Shown: positions 25,393-34,199, numbered from the stretch's first letter. The stretch is DNA of 64,000 bases from JABSSA01 sp039984715 (GCA_039984715.1 JBDWUA010000004.1:567891-631890), one strand, 5' to 3'. Made by a program: numbers and translations. The notes: generated from the letters alone by a model not told the origin.

Positions 25393-26064
25393 ATGCACAT
25401 TCGTTCCAGAAGCATTGCTTTCATCGTGACAAGCGTTATCGCTCTTCTTTGGATCCTTATTGTCACTATTCTGATTTGGAATATGGATCCCAAATTTGGT
25501 GGCCCGTACCGTTGGGCTACCTTTGCATTGCCGGATTACTGGCTGATATCGTTCCTGCCCTCGACAATATTGATTGCGCTAGCCTTAGCAGCAGAACACC
25601 GTTGGCGACGAATGCAGGCTGGCGATGAGAGTTACAGGTATTTGGGGGACGTGTCTGCGCCCGCAACTTTGGCAGTTTTGATAACCTTGGTTATCACGTT
25701 ATTTAGCGGTTCCTTCCAAATTGACCTGCTGGAACTCAACTATCCTTGGAGGCGTCTGCAGTACCCTCTATTGATCCTATTTGGGATGTTTGTTGGGCTC
25801 CTCGCACCTATACCGACCCGAGTTTGGATTATCCTCGCCGTTGGATACCCAGTCCTTGCTTTCGTGAGCATTTTAGTCCTTTTTGGGTTGGACGAAAGTG
25901 GAATTCTGGATTCAAGGAATTCCTCAACGTTGCTTGAGTTGTTTTTCCGGTTCGCATGGAGGGTGAGTTCGATAATTTTCATGCTCGCTTGCATTCAGAT
26001 AGCAATACATTTCTCCTTTTGGGTGCTATTCGGGATGTTTAGAAAGCGTCAAACCAGACATTGA
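25393..26064 (+). CDS. Hypothetical multi-pass membrane protein, AT-rich
   Basis: A 223-residue protein with about six hydrophobic segments (e.g. IAFIVTSVIALLWILIVTILI, LAVLITLVITLFSG, PLLILFGMFVGLLAP, VWIILAVGYPVLAFVSILVLF). It ends in a basic tail FRKRQTRH. No family recognised. The start at ATG 25393 (MHIRSRSIAF) is my choice; no strong Shine-Dalgarno is visible and the frame is open further upstream. The gene is richer in A/T and in ATA/TTA codons than neighbours, hinting at recent acquisition. Confidence 0.6.
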   Translation: MHIRSRSIAFIVTSVIALLWILIVTILIWNMDPKFGGPYRWATFALPDYWLISFLPSTILIALALAAEHRWRRMQAGDESYRYLGDVSAPATLAVLITLVITLFSGSFQIDLLELNYPWRRLQYPLLILFGMFVGLLAPIPTRVWIILAVGYPVLAFVSILVLFGLDESGILDSRNSSTLLELFFRFAWRVSSIIFMLACIQIAIHFSFWVLFGMFRKRQTRH

Positions 26065-26383
26065 ACTGAGTGTTCTGAGGGCCCATTTCGCCCCGTACAG
26101 CAGACCTAACCACCACTTTCGAAGTGCGCATCGGGAAACTTAAACCCGCAAGGCCCTTTTGACCTGAAGCATCGCTGTGCGACCTAAATCACCTTTTGCA
26201 AAGCGCTTACCCAAGTTGGAGCCTTTGTATTAGCGATGGGCTCGTAGGCCACGGCGCGGTCAAAGCCCCCGAAAACCGCCTTGGTCCGCCTCATGATGGT
26301 GTGCGGCCCAAAATGACTGGTCGCCTTCGTCTGGACGACGCAGGCTGGAAGGATTAGCTAGGGCATGACAGTTGGAGCCCGTG
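26065..26383. other. 319-nt gap upstream of ispH
   Basis: No start-to-stop frame here is convincing. A plus-strand frame reaching a TAG at about 26356 has protein-like composition over ~50 codons but lacks a proper start, so it may be a gene relic. The last 100 nt should hold the ispH promoter; I see no clear -35/-10 pair. Confidence 0.3.
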
Positions 26384-27334
26384 ATGACCAAACCCGCCTT
26401 GACCCTTTATCTGGCCGCACCACGTGGATTTTGCGCGGGTGTCGATCGTGCGATCAAGATCGTCGAGATGGCGCTGGGCAAATGGGGGGCGCCTGTCTAT
26501 GTGCGCCACGAAATCGTTCACAACAAGTTCGTCGTGGATGATCTGCGCGACAAAGGCGCGGTGTTTGTCGAAGAACTGGATGAATGCCCAGATGATCGCC
26601 CCGTCATCTTTTCGGCGCATGGCGTGCCCAAGGCGGTTCCGGCAGCGGCGGCCAAACGCGAGATGGTGTTCGTCGATGCCACCTGCCCATTGGTCAGCAA
26701 GGTCCATATCGAAGCTGCGCGTCATTCCGACAATGGTTTGCAAATGATCATGATTGGGCATGAGGGCCACCCCGAAACGATTGGCACCATGGGCCAGTTG
26801 CCAGAGGGCGAGGTGCTGTTGGTCGAAACCGTCGCAGATGTCGAAACCGTTGAGGTCAGAGACCCGGAACAGCTGGCCTATGTGACGCAAACGACGTTGT
26901 CGGTGGATGACACCACAGACATCGTGGCCGCCTTGAATGCGCGCTTCCCTGCGATTGTCGGACCGCACAAAGAAGACATCTGTTATGCGACCACCAACCG
27001 CCAAGAGGCGGTGAAAGCAATGGCCCCGAAATGCGACGCTATTCTGGTCGTTGGCGCGCCAAATTCGTCGAACTCCAAACGTCTGGTCGAAGTCGGCGCA
27101 CGCGCAGGGTGCAAATACGCGCAGCTGGTGCAACGTGCTTCAGACATCGATTGGCGCGCATTGCAGGGGATCAAAACCATCGGGATCACAGCGGGCGCAT
27201 CGGCCCCGGAAATCCTGATCAACGAAGTCGTTGACGCGTTCAATGCGCATTACGACGTGCGCGTCGAAAAGGTCGAAACCGCAGTCGAAAACGTGGAATT
27301 CAAAGTCCCGCGTGTTTTGCGCGAAACCGCGTGA
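26384..27334 (+). CDS. ispH: 4-Hydroxy-3-methylbut-2-enyl diphosphate reductase
   Basis: Last enzyme of the MEP isoprenoid pathway, an iron-sulfur protein. The 316-residue product has the three cluster cysteines: C17 in APRGFCAGV, C101 in DATCPLVSK and C200 in EDICYATTNRQ. Conserved EIVHN, FSAHGV and TAGASAPE are also present. ATG 26384 is supported by GGAG 6 nt upstream. Its stop overlaps the GTG of the following acetyltransferase. Confidence 0.97.
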   Translation: MTKPALTLYLAAPRGFCAGVDRAIKIVEMALGKWGAPVYVRHEIVHNKFVVDDLRDKGAVFVEELDECPDDRPVIFSAHGVPKAVPAAAAKREMVFVDATCPLVSKVHIEAARHSDNGLQMIMIGHEGHPETIGTMGQLPEGEVLLVETVADVETVEVRDPEQLAYVTQTTLSVDDTTDIVAALNARFPAIVGPHKEDICYATTNRQEAVKAMAPKCDAILVVGAPNSSNSKRLVEVGARAGCKYAQLVQRASDIDWRALQGIKTIGITAGASAPEILINEVVDAFNAHYDVRVEKVETAVENVEFKVPRVLRETA

Positions 27335-27831
27335 TCATTCGCGACGAACATACCGAAGACGCAGATATTCTGCATCAACTGACATATGATGCCTTCAAAC
27401 CAATGACGTTCAGTAACGACAGCGAAGCCGACTGCCTGCGACAATTACGAGCCGATGGCGATCTGTTTGTGTCGCTGGTTGCGGAACTGAACGACGAAAT
27501 CATTGGCCATGCCGCGTTTTCGCCTGCGCATATCGGAGCCGAAGCGGGCCGTTGGTTTGGGCTTGGTCCGATTTCCGTGCGGATTGATCATCAAAGACAG
27601 GGCGTCGGTCGCGCATTGATTGCCAAAGGTCTTGAACGCTTGCGCGCGTCGGGGGCGGCGGGTTGCGTTTTGCTTGGCAACCCTGATGTCTATCGCAGTT
27701 CAGGATTTCGCAGCGATGGCCAGCTGACATATGGCGATTTGCCGACCAAGCTGGTGCAACATGTTTGCTTTTCAGGCGCGTCACCGGTTGGCGAAGTCAC
27801 CTTTGCCCCCGGTTTGGCAGCAACCGATTAG
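27331..27831 (+). CDS. GNAT acetyltransferase, YhbS-like
   Basis: A 166-residue GNAT protein. The start IIRDEHTEDADILHQLTYDAF, then GLGPISVRIDHQRQGVGRALIAKGLE (acetyl-CoA loop QRQGVG) and CVLLGNPDVYRSSGF are the pattern of the YhbS/predicted N-acetyltransferase group. GTG start overlaps the ispH stop (GTGA), so the two are coupled. Substrate unknown. Confidence 0.85.
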   Translation: MIIRDEHTEDADILHQLTYDAFKPMTFSNDSEADCLRQLRADGDLFVSLVAELNDEIIGHAAFSPAHIGAEAGRWFGLGPISVRIDHQRQGVGRALIAKGLERLRASGAAGCVLLGNPDVYRSSGFRSDGQLTYGDLPTKLVQHVCFSGASPVGEVTFAPGLAATD

Positions 27832-27855
27832 GTCACACGGAAAGAAGGGTACAAC

Positions 27856-28470
27856 ATGCTTTCACTGCAATTTCTGATGACCACCTTTGTTGTCGTCATC
27901 GCGCCGGGCACGGGCGTTTTGTACACGCTGGCGCTGGGGCTGGGCCAAGGCAAACGGGCCGCCCTTTGGGCCTCATTGGGCTGCACCATTGGAATTGTAC
28001 CGCACCTATGCGCAGCAGCGCTGGGATTGGCGGCGATCCTGCACACATCGGCTCTGCTGTTTAACATCGTGAAATTTGCGGGCGTCGCTTACCTTCTATA
28101 TCTCGCGTGGCAAATGCTGCGATCCGACGGCGCGCTGGCAGTGTCCAGCACCACACAGCGCAGCGTTGGGTGGCGCATCGCGCGGCGCGGCGCGCTGATC
28201 AATATCCTGAACCCCAAACTGTCGATCTTTTTTCTGGCTTTGCTGCCGCCGTTCTTGTCTGGCAATGCAGCCACGGCGCAGGTTGAAATGGCGACGATGG
28301 GCGGGATATTCATGGCCATGACATTTGTTGTTTTCGCAATTTATGGGGTGTTTGCCGCCACGGCGCGTCAATGGATCATCGAATCCGAACGGGCCATGCG
28401 CTGGCTGAACCGAACCTTCGCTGCCATATTCGCCCTGCTGGCCGCCCGCATGGCCGTTGAACGGATTTAA
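27856..28470 (+). CDS. LysE-family translocator
   Basis: A 204-residue membrane protein with six hydrophobic helices. The N-terminal motif VVVIAPGTGVLYTLALGLGQGKRAA corresponds to the PGP motif of LysE/RhtB exporters with Thr for Pro, and INILNPKLSIFFLALLPPFL is the NPK motif. Probable amino-acid or metabolite exporter. A second family member lies at 18411-19028. Confidence 0.88.
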   Translation: MLSLQFLMTTFVVVIAPGTGVLYTLALGLGQGKRAALWASLGCTIGIVPHLCAAALGLAAILHTSALLFNIVKFAGVAYLLYLAWQMLRSDGALAVSSTTQRSVGWRIARRGALINILNPKLSIFFLALLPPFLSGNAATAQVEMATMGGIFMAMTFVVFAIYGVFAATARQWIIESERAMRWLNRTFAAIFALLAARMAVERI

Positions 28471-28507
28471 CGCGCGCCTTTCCATTGCTCATATCAAGCG
28501 AGTTAGA

Positions 28508-28960
28508 ATGACCCGAATTCCCACCGCTCCTTTGGTTCTTGGCCTTGCAGGATTGATCCCCTTTCTGTGGGGCGCTGCGACCTATCTGAATGCGGATCTG
28601 CAAGCGTGGGGGGCCACAACCTTTGGCGCTCGTTTTGTTGGGCCTTATGTGCAGCTGTTTTACGGCTCGGTTACCCTTAGCTTTATGTCTGGGGTTTTGT
28701 GGGGCTTTGCCGCCAAGGCGACCGGTCCACAGGCGACGGCTGGATATATGCTGTCAGTGCTGCCAGCACTCTGGGCGTTTTTCATGACTGGTGGTGGGCC
28801 GATCAGTGCTGGAACAAATCTGATCTTTGGGTTTGTTGGATTGTTAATTTTGGATGCCGCCTTTTCGCGGTGGAACCTGACGCCGCATTGGTGGATGAGC
28901 TTGCGCGTGTTGCTGACATCCGCCGTCGTTGCGTGTCTCGCAGTCGGAGTATTCCTATGA
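28508..28960 (+). CDS. DUF3429 membrane protein
   Basis: A 150-residue protein of about four to five membrane helices. Typical DUF3429 features are PLVLGLAGLIPFLWGA, YGSVTLSFMSGVLWGFA and a C-terminal hydrophobic helix. ATG 28508 is chosen since the upstream extension overlaps the LysE gene without need. Its stop overlaps the start of the methyltransferase (ATGA). Family function unknown. Confidence 0.83.
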   Translation: MTRIPTAPLVLGLAGLIPFLWGAATYLNADLQAWGATTFGARFVGPYVQLFYGSVTLSFMSGVLWGFAAKATGPQATAGYMLSVLPALWAFFMTGGGPISAGTNLIFGFVGLLILDAAFSRWNLTPHWWMSLRVLLTSAVVACLAVGVFL

Positions 28961-29550
28961 GCGATCAAGAAACGCTGTCTGTTTATGCCGAGAACGCCCA
29001 AGAATACAAACAGATGACAGATCGCGGGGGCACATTCGATCCGGCCTTGCAGGTCTTTATCGACGGCCTCCCAAAAGGCGGACATGTTTTGGATCTGGGC
29101 TGTGGGCCGGGGCAGGCGGCCGAAACGATGGCGGCGCATGGATTGTCCGTGATTGCCACAGACGCAGTGCCTGAAATGGTCGCCTTGGCCCAAAAGGCCG
29201 ATGGCGTGACAGCGCGCGTGGCAAGCTTTGACGAGATCGAAGGCGAAGACCTTTACGACGGGGTGTGGGCCAATTTCAGCTTGCTTCATGCCAGTCGCAC
29301 TGACATGCCGCGTTATCTGGATGCCATCTTCCGTGCCTTGCGCCCCGGCGGATGGTTCCATATCGGAACAAAACTAGGAACAGGCGAAGCCCGTGATAAA
29401 ATCGGGCGGCTGTACACCTATTATGAGCAGGACGAATTGGAGACGCTGTTGGACGCGCGTGGTTTGACGATTACGGATCGAAGCTTTGGCGACACTGTGG
29501 GTCTGGATGGCGTGGCGGCCAAATGGATATGTCTGCGTGCCCATGCCTGA
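28957..29550 (+). CDS. SAM-dependent methyltransferase
   Basis: A 197-residue class I methyltransferase. Motif I HVLDLGCGPGQAAETMA, the acidic loop ATDAVPEMV, motif post-I GEDLYDGVWANFSLLHA and ALRPGGWFHIGTKL are clear. The substrate is unknown; relatives include ubiquinone- and tellurite-type enzymes. ATG overlaps the DUF3429 stop, and its 3' end overlaps rnhA by 8 nt. Confidence 0.88.
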   Translation: MSDQETLSVYAENAQEYKQMTDRGGTFDPALQVFIDGLPKGGHVLDLGCGPGQAAETMAAHGLSVIATDAVPEMVALAQKADGVTARVASFDEIEGEDLYDGVWANFSLLHASRTDMPRYLDAIFRALRPGGWFHIGTKLGTGEARDKIGRLYTYYEQDELETLLDARGLTITDRSFGDTVGLDGVAAKWICLRAHA

Positions 29551-30004
29551 GTTGTTTGCCTATACCGATGGCGCCTGCAGCGGCAATCCCGGTCCCGGTG
29601 GCTGGGGTGTCTTGTTGCGTGCGATGAATGGCGACACCATCGCCAAGGAACGCGAATTACAGGGCGGTGAAGCGGACACCACCAACAACCGTATGGAACT
29701 GCTGGCCGCGATCCACGCCTTAGAAGCGTTGGAACGCTCCAGCACCATCACCGTCGTAACAGACAGCGCCTATGTCAAAAACGGCGTGACCAGCTGGATA
29801 TTTGGCTGGAAAAGAAACGGCTGGAAAACGTCGTCCAAGAAACCCGTGAAAAACGTCGAACTGTGGCAGCGTCTTGATACAGCCCAAGAACGCCACACCG
29901 TCGAATGGAAATGGGTCAAAGGCCACGCAGGTCACCCGGAAAACGAACGTGCCGATGAACTGGCCCGCGCAGGTATGGCCCCCTTCAAGAAAAACGGGGC
30001 ATGA
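29543..30004 (+). CDS. rnhA: Ribonuclease HI
   Basis: Degrades the RNA strand of RNA-DNA hybrids. The 153-residue protein begins MPELFAYTDGACSGNPGPGGWG (catalytic Asp 9), has the catalytic Glu in TTNNRMELLAAIHALEAL, Asp in TVVTDSAYVKNGVTSWI, and the C-terminal VKGHAGHPENERADELAR. Start at 29543 lies inside the end of the methyltransferase gene. Its stop overlaps the next gene. Confidence 0.96.
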   Translation: MPELFAYTDGACSGNPGPGGWGVLLRAMNGDTIAKERELQGGEADTTNNRMELLAAIHALEALERSSTITVVTDSAYVKNGVTSWIFGWKRNGWKTSSKKPVKNVELWQRLDTAQERHTVEWKWVKGHAGHPENERADELARAGMAPFKKNGA

Positions 30005-30402
30005 TTCACAAAGCCTGCCCCGTCGTGCTGCACCCTGACGGCGCGCCGCTGCGCCATATGCAATATCGCCATCCCGAAACCGGGTTGCAGCTGGTCACAA
30101 CCACGATCCCCCAAGGCGACAACCCGGTGCGGCCCGCCGCACAATACCTGTTCAAGGCAACCGGGCTTGAGACAAGCGCGGCCATCCCACTGGGCCACTC
30201 AGACGAGATTGCCGACAAGGAACGCTGGCACTTTACGCTGTGCCGCATAAAGCCTCCGGTGCGCGATGAATGGGCCCACGTAAACGCAGATGACCCAACA
30301 TATCGGCTTCTGTGCAGTTGGTTTCTGCTCGATGAAACCAGTCCAGACATGTCGGTATCTTGCATAAATGCCCTAAGGTGGATCCACCTGAACGCGATTT
30401 AG
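30001..30402 (+). CDS. Nudix-like protein with degenerate Nudix box
   Basis: A 133-residue protein. LQLVTTTIPQGDNPVRPAAQYLFKATGL lines up with the start of a Nudix fold, where the box normally reads G-x5-E-x7-REUxEExGU. The AA-x-x-L-x-x-ATGL skeleton remains but the metal-binding Glu residues are missing, so hydrolysis is unlikely. The downstream WHFTLCRIKPPV strand also fits. ATG overlaps the rnhA stop by 4 nt. Possibly a binding protein. Confidence 0.55.
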   Translation: MIHKACPVVLHPDGAPLRHMQYRHPETGLQLVTTTIPQGDNPVRPAAQYLFKATGLETSAAIPLGHSDEIADKERWHFTLCRIKPPVRDEWAHVNADDPTYRLLCSWFLLDETSPDMSVSCINALRWIHLNAI

Positions 30403-30536
30403 CACATTCTGTAACAATCCTCACGAAATTCGAGAAACAGCTTATTCCGACGTGATCAGACGTGACGGATAGGTACCTTTTTATTTCAACGCTTCTGTCC
30501 CATCTTGGTTTCAACAGAGAACGAAAGGACAGACAG

Positions 30537-30935
30537 ATGATGAAACGTACACTTACATTGCTCGCCGCTGCTGTGACCAGCGTTGCCATTTCTACGCAAG
30601 CTTCGACGGCTGCGTCTAACCTCCCTCAGAATATCGGATCCGCCGGTTTTGTGAGCGCATCAAGTGACGTGCAGCTCGAATTGGTCGGCTACAAATTCCA
30701 CAATGGACGCAGCAAAGGCCGTCACGGTTTCAATCGCGGACACAGAACGCGTAGTGGAAACGTGTATCACGGCAACCGCCGCGGTCACCAAGCGCATCAC
30801 GGACGCCAAGTGCATCATGGCCACAATGGTCACAATGGTCACAATGGTCACAATGGCCACGGGGTGTCGTCCAAGCATCATGAACATTCCAGCAAGCACA
30901 AAAAAGTGCTGATCTTGAAGAAGCTGTTTAACTAA
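30537..30935 (+). CDS. Exported His/Gly/Asn-rich protein, putative metal binder
   Basis: A 132-residue protein with signal peptide KRTLTLLAAAVTSVAIS...ASTAA and AAAGGA 8 nt before ATG 30537. The mature half after residue 55 is rich in His, Gly, Asn and Arg, with four consecutive HNG units (about residues 95-108). It ends with a Lys-rich tail (SSKHKKVLILKKLFN). Such His-rich periplasmic proteins often bind Ni, Zn or Cu, but no named family could be assigned. It is monocistronic, with its own terminator. Confidence 0.72.
   Translation: MMKRTLTLLAAAVTSVAISTQASTAASNLPQNIGSAGFVSASSDVQLELVGYKFHNGRSKGRHGFNRGHRTRSGNVYHGNRRGHQAHHGRQVHHGHNGHNGHNGHNGHGVSSKHHEHSSKHKKVLILKKLFN
30822..30857 (+). repeat. 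Four tandem 9-bp repeats encoding HNG
   Basis: CACAATGGT occurs three times and CACAATGGC once, head to tail, inside the His-rich exported protein gene. Each unit adds one His-Asn-Gly. Near-perfect DNA identity suggests a recent slippage expansion, so length may vary between strains. Confidence 0.9.
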
Positions 30936-30956
30936 TCAACCACAGACCCTCCTCCC

Positions 30957-30986
30957 AAAACCGGGGCCCTCGCGCCCCGGTTTTTC
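30957..30986 (+). terminator. Rho-independent terminator after His-rich gene
   Basis: CCGGGGC at 30961-30967 pairs with GCCCCGG at 30974-30980 and is followed by TTTTT. It lies 22 nt after the stop of the His-rich protein gene. The remaining bases to 31246 show no gene; they contain one copy of a small hairpin repeat at 31172-31187. Confidence 0.88.
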
Positions 30987-31246
30987 TGCGCGCAATGCGT
31001 CGTCAAAACGTGTTGAATACGCCCCATCGAACGCGCTTAAGACCCGCCGTGTGTCTTAGTCCGGTCCAACAGTTTCCCTAGAAACCCATCCAAAGACCGC
31101 GACAGACAATGTTGACATCCACACCACCCCATTCTGATAAAGAACGGCCCTTACCCACAGTCCCGGCTGATGTTCGCTCTGCGGGACTTTGCTGCCGTTC
31201 ATCAGGCCTGTGGCAAGGTCTGCTTTTCAAGAAAGGATCGGGAACT

Positions 31247-31864
31247 TTAGTTCACATGATTTTTTTGAGCCAGCCAGATAGTCGCTCCACCGCATGTTGG
31301 ATCTTCTTCAACATGCTCAACCAGATCAAATCCATTCGTTTGCAAAAGGCTTTGATATTCAGTGGCGTCTAAACTTCCATGGTAGAGCGGTTGGCCTTCG
31401 AATATTCCGATTTCTTCACCAAGCGAAGTGCCACTCGTGAACATCAGAGCTGCACCGGGATGACAAAGTCGACCAAAGGTTTCGAACATCGGGCGCTGGT
31501 CTTCTGGCGTTAGGTGAAAGAAGCTGTGCCATGCTATCAAGCCATGAAATCTGCCCAACGGCGGGAGATTTCGCATATCAGCGGCGATCCATGTATGTTC
31601 GGGGAAGCTCTCGCGAGCAGTTTCAGTGAGTGCTGCGGCACCATCTATGCCAGTGATCTCAATTCCGTTGGAGATAAAATATTCGGCAATCGGTTGACCC
31701 GAGCCGCAACCAAGGTCCAGAACCTGACGACCGCCCTTTGCTGTGACAGAAAGAAATTTATCTAACCAAGGCTGCTCAAAGAGCGTCTGGCCCCGCAAAC
31801 CAATCCAAGCCGAAGAGTTTTCCTGGTAAAGTTCAATGATCGCGTCGGCGGCATCTTTCGACAT
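31247..31864 (-). CDS. SAM-dependent methyltransferase
   Basis: A 205-residue class I methyltransferase with motif I QVLDLGCGSGQPIAEYF, EITGIDGAAALTETA, IAADMRNLPPLGRFHGLIAW and a C-terminal LLQTNGFDLVEHVEEDP. It starts WLDKF-domain-like after an ELYQENSSAWI segment found in small-molecule methyltransferases. It stands alone on the minus strand, flanked by gene-poor DNA. Substrate unknown. Confidence 0.85.
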   Translation of the reverse strand: MSKDAADAIIELYQENSSAWIGLRGQTLFEQPWLDKFLSVTAKGGRQVLDLGCGSGQPIAEYFISNGIEITGIDGAAALTETARESFPEHTWIAADMRNLPPLGRFHGLIAWHSFFHLTPEDQRPMFETFGRLCHPGAALMFTSGTSLGEEIGIFEGQPLYHGSLDATEYQSLLQTNGFDLVEHVEEDPTCGGATIWLAQKNHVN

Positions 31865-32133
31865 TTCAATTACCCTTCTAAGGCAATCATTAGATTACCA
31901 CCCCCGCATGAGAGAGCATAGCTGACATTTGTGCAGACCGCAGCGTCGGTCAATGTGGGCACAGTCCCGCCATTAGCTGTAAAAAGGCGTAAGGTCCGTT
32001 CTGTGGGACATTTCAGACTGTTGTCAAACGCTCACGAATGTCTGCAGTTTTGTTCAATTCGGGTTCGTCTTGAGTGGAATTTAAGGTAGGAGGTTCCGGC
32101 AGTGACGTCTACCTAAAGGGAGGGGTGCCGGGT

Positions 32134-32640
32134 ATGAACTTGGTCGAAAAAGCCAGACTTTACGCACAAGCGGCGCACCGTGCCGTGGGGCAGAAGCGGA
32201 AATACACCGGCGAATGTTACACCGTTCACACGGTAGATGTCGCCGCGTTGGTTGCGCGCTTTGATGGTAGCGAGGAAATGGTTGCAGCCGCGCACTTACA
32301 TGATGTTGTGGAAGATACAGCCATTGAAGTGTCCGATATCCGTGATGCGTTTGGTGAGGAGGTCGCAGATTTGGTTGACTGGCTTACGGATCGCTCAAAG
32401 CCGGAAGACGGCAATAGGGCTGTGCGCAAGGCCATTGATCGCGACCGTTTGGGCACGGCACCGGCTGAAGCACAAACAATCAAATGCTGTGATCTCATAT
32501 CAAATACGACCTCAATTGTTGAACATGACCCAAGCTTTGCCCAAGTTTACCTCAGGGAAAAATTCGAATTGCTTGACGTCATGACTTTGGCGGACCCAAG
32601 AGCACGGGAGGCGGCATTGCAGCAGATGCCCGCCCCATGA
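32134..32640 (+). CDS. Small HD-domain hydrolase, MESH1/SpoT-like
   Basis: A 168-residue protein consisting only of the RSH-type HD hydrolase domain: H32 in YTVHTVDVAALV, HLHDVVEDT (H56, D57, E60, D61), and KCCDLISNTTSI (D120, N124) corresponding to the KLADRLHN motif of RSH enzymes. All metal ligands look intact and no synthetase domain is present, so it is a candidate (p)ppGpp hydrolase. ATG 32134 with AAGGGAGG upstream is preferred over an earlier GTG. It supplements the full-length rsh at 21100-23241. Confidence 0.8.
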   Translation: MNLVEKARLYAQAAHRAVGQKRKYTGECYTVHTVDVAALVARFDGSEEMVAAAHLHDVVEDTAIEVSDIRDAFGEEVADLVDWLTDRSKPEDGNRAVRKAIDRDRLGTAPAEAQTIKCCDLISNTTSIVEHDPSFAQVYLREKFELLDVMTLADPRAREAALQQMPAP

Positions 32641-32751
32641 GGGACACCCAATAGCCGCGACAACGGGGCCCACTGTTAGAAATCAGCGGCGCGGATAAAC
32701 CCGCCGTTCAATGCGGATCTGCGGATGTCCGTACTATGTAAAAAGCGGGGA

Positions 32752-33894
32752 TCACGGCAGGAACGTACCAAGTTGCGCCTGCGGCCTGACTCTCTTCGGG
32801 TTTCTTTCGATTGGACGGGCTGTGGGCCCATAAATGTCCTCGATCACCGTCTGTCGATGCTCCATCGCACCCTCAGGCAAGACGGTCTTCAATTCATCGC
32901 ATTGCTTTGCACTTAGCTGTTTCAGGCACTCTGAACCGGGGTACAAGCTTTCTGTTGGCATGCCGTTGACCCAGATCACCTGATGGCGTTGGAAAAATAA
33001 GTGTATATAAATCACGTTCCATTTTCCTTGGGCAATTCGGGCACGGCTTTGTTTCACAGCAACAATTTTCTTTGCAGGCATGAGAAGGTCAGGCCTGACA
33101 AGCACGCAATGTTGGGGTGAAATTAATGTGTTTTCCTTCGCCCCAAAGGTACCTTTCGAAATTAAAATAGGCCGGTCCTGTGGACGCATGAGAAGATCTG
33201 CGGGGCCGAGGTGCCGTTTGCCGATCCATAAAATCGGCTGCGGGCCATCGTCCAACGTTAAGACCATGTCACCCGGTTTAAGGGTCTCAATCAGGATTGG
33301 TCCGCGGGGCGTCTGAATATAGGAACCGGATGTAAAGCACACCGGAGCATTCGATTGCCCGGAGTTGACGTTAAATCTACCGTTCCCATTTTCCGCGCTG
33401 CTATCATCAATGTCCCCACTGTTATCAAAGTCCTGATCAGTATGGTGATCGAAGGTTGTACTGCTTTGATTGGCAACATTGCTGCCGGGGGCGACAAACA
33501 GCTCTTGCAATGACGGCGCGCCGGGATCGCTGGACGTCAAGATATTAGCGCTAAAACGAAGGTAATCGTCGCCCATTCTATCAATGCTATCTTGAACGGA
33601 CGCGCTTTGCCCCGGATTTTGCGGCGTGTATGTGTATGTGGGTGTGCCCGCCAGATAATCAGCCTGCGTTGCGTACACAACAATCTGGGTGAAGCCACTG
33701 CTTGATGTAAGCTCACCATCGGCTGGAACAGGATCAACAGTAAATTCAACAACCGCCTGATCAGAGAAAGGCTGGGTCCCTCCGGTCACTGTGATTTGTC
33801 CGGCAGAGTCTTGTCCGGTATTGGACAGAACATTTACGTTGGGAGCTAGAAGTATATCAGCCCCTGAAGCCAAGAACGTCGCCAAGATGATCAC
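32752..33894 (-). CDS. Hint-domain (Hedgehog/intein) protein
   Basis: A 380-residue protein with a ~180-residue N-terminal beta-rich, Asp/Ser-rich region followed by a Hint module starting at C186: APVCFTSGSYIQTPRG, IETLKPGDMVLTLDDG, ILWIGKRHLG. This is the form abundant in Roseobacters, where the domain follows calcium-binding or adhesin-like segments. The start is GTG (33894) or a later codon; no signal peptide is obvious, so the N-terminus may be incomplete. Whether the module self-splices is unknown. Confidence 0.75.
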   Translation of the reverse strand: MIILATFLASGADILLAPNVNVLSNTGQDSAGQITVTGGTQPFSDQAVVEFTVDPVPADGELTSSSGFTQIVVYATQADYLAGTPTYTYTPQNPGQSASVQDSIDRMGDDYLRFSANILTSSDPGAPSLQELFVAPGSNVANQSSTTFDHHTDQDFDNSGDIDDSSAENGNGRFNVNSGQSNAPVCFTSGSYIQTPRGPILIETLKPGDMVLTLDDGPQPILWIGKRHLGPADLLMRPQDRPILISKGTFGAKENTLISPQHCVLVRPDLLMPAKKIVAVKQSRARIAQGKWNVIYIHLFFQRHQVIWVNGMPTESLYPGSECLKQLSAKQCDELKTVLPEGAMEHRQTVIEDIYGPTARPIERNPKRVRPQAQLGTFLP

Positions 33895-34199
33895 CGTAAC
33901 AAGCGATGTGTGTCACTTTATGACGTAATAAAGTAGGGTCCAAATGTGAAGATTTGGTCAACTGCCGGGGACCACACTTTGCTTCAAATTCACTTGCGTT
34001 CGACCAAACAACCTAAGGCGCTAAAGAGGTGGACGCCGAGGTTTTTCCACTTGTGGACATTCACGCAGCGCACAGCATCGCCCTCTCTGGGCTCGAAGAA
34101 GACTTTATCGGGTTCAATCTGCCAAAATCAACTGCCAAGGTCAGCTGAGTGGCCAAAGGTGTCACTCGCTGTGGCAAGGCCTGTGGCTGCTTGGTGTCT
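33895..34199. other. 305-nt gap, possible gene relic
   Basis: No complete gene. A plus-strand frame from GTG 34031 to a TGA at about 34148 (39 codons, with LVDIHAAHSIALSGLEEDF) has natural composition but lacks a ribosome-binding site. It may be the tail of a lost gene. Confidence 0.3.

Noticed and set aside
31109..31372. Plus-strand frame of 87 codons
   Set aside because: Overlaps the methyltransferase gene end and the small hairpin repeat; Ser/Pro/Cys-rich noise.
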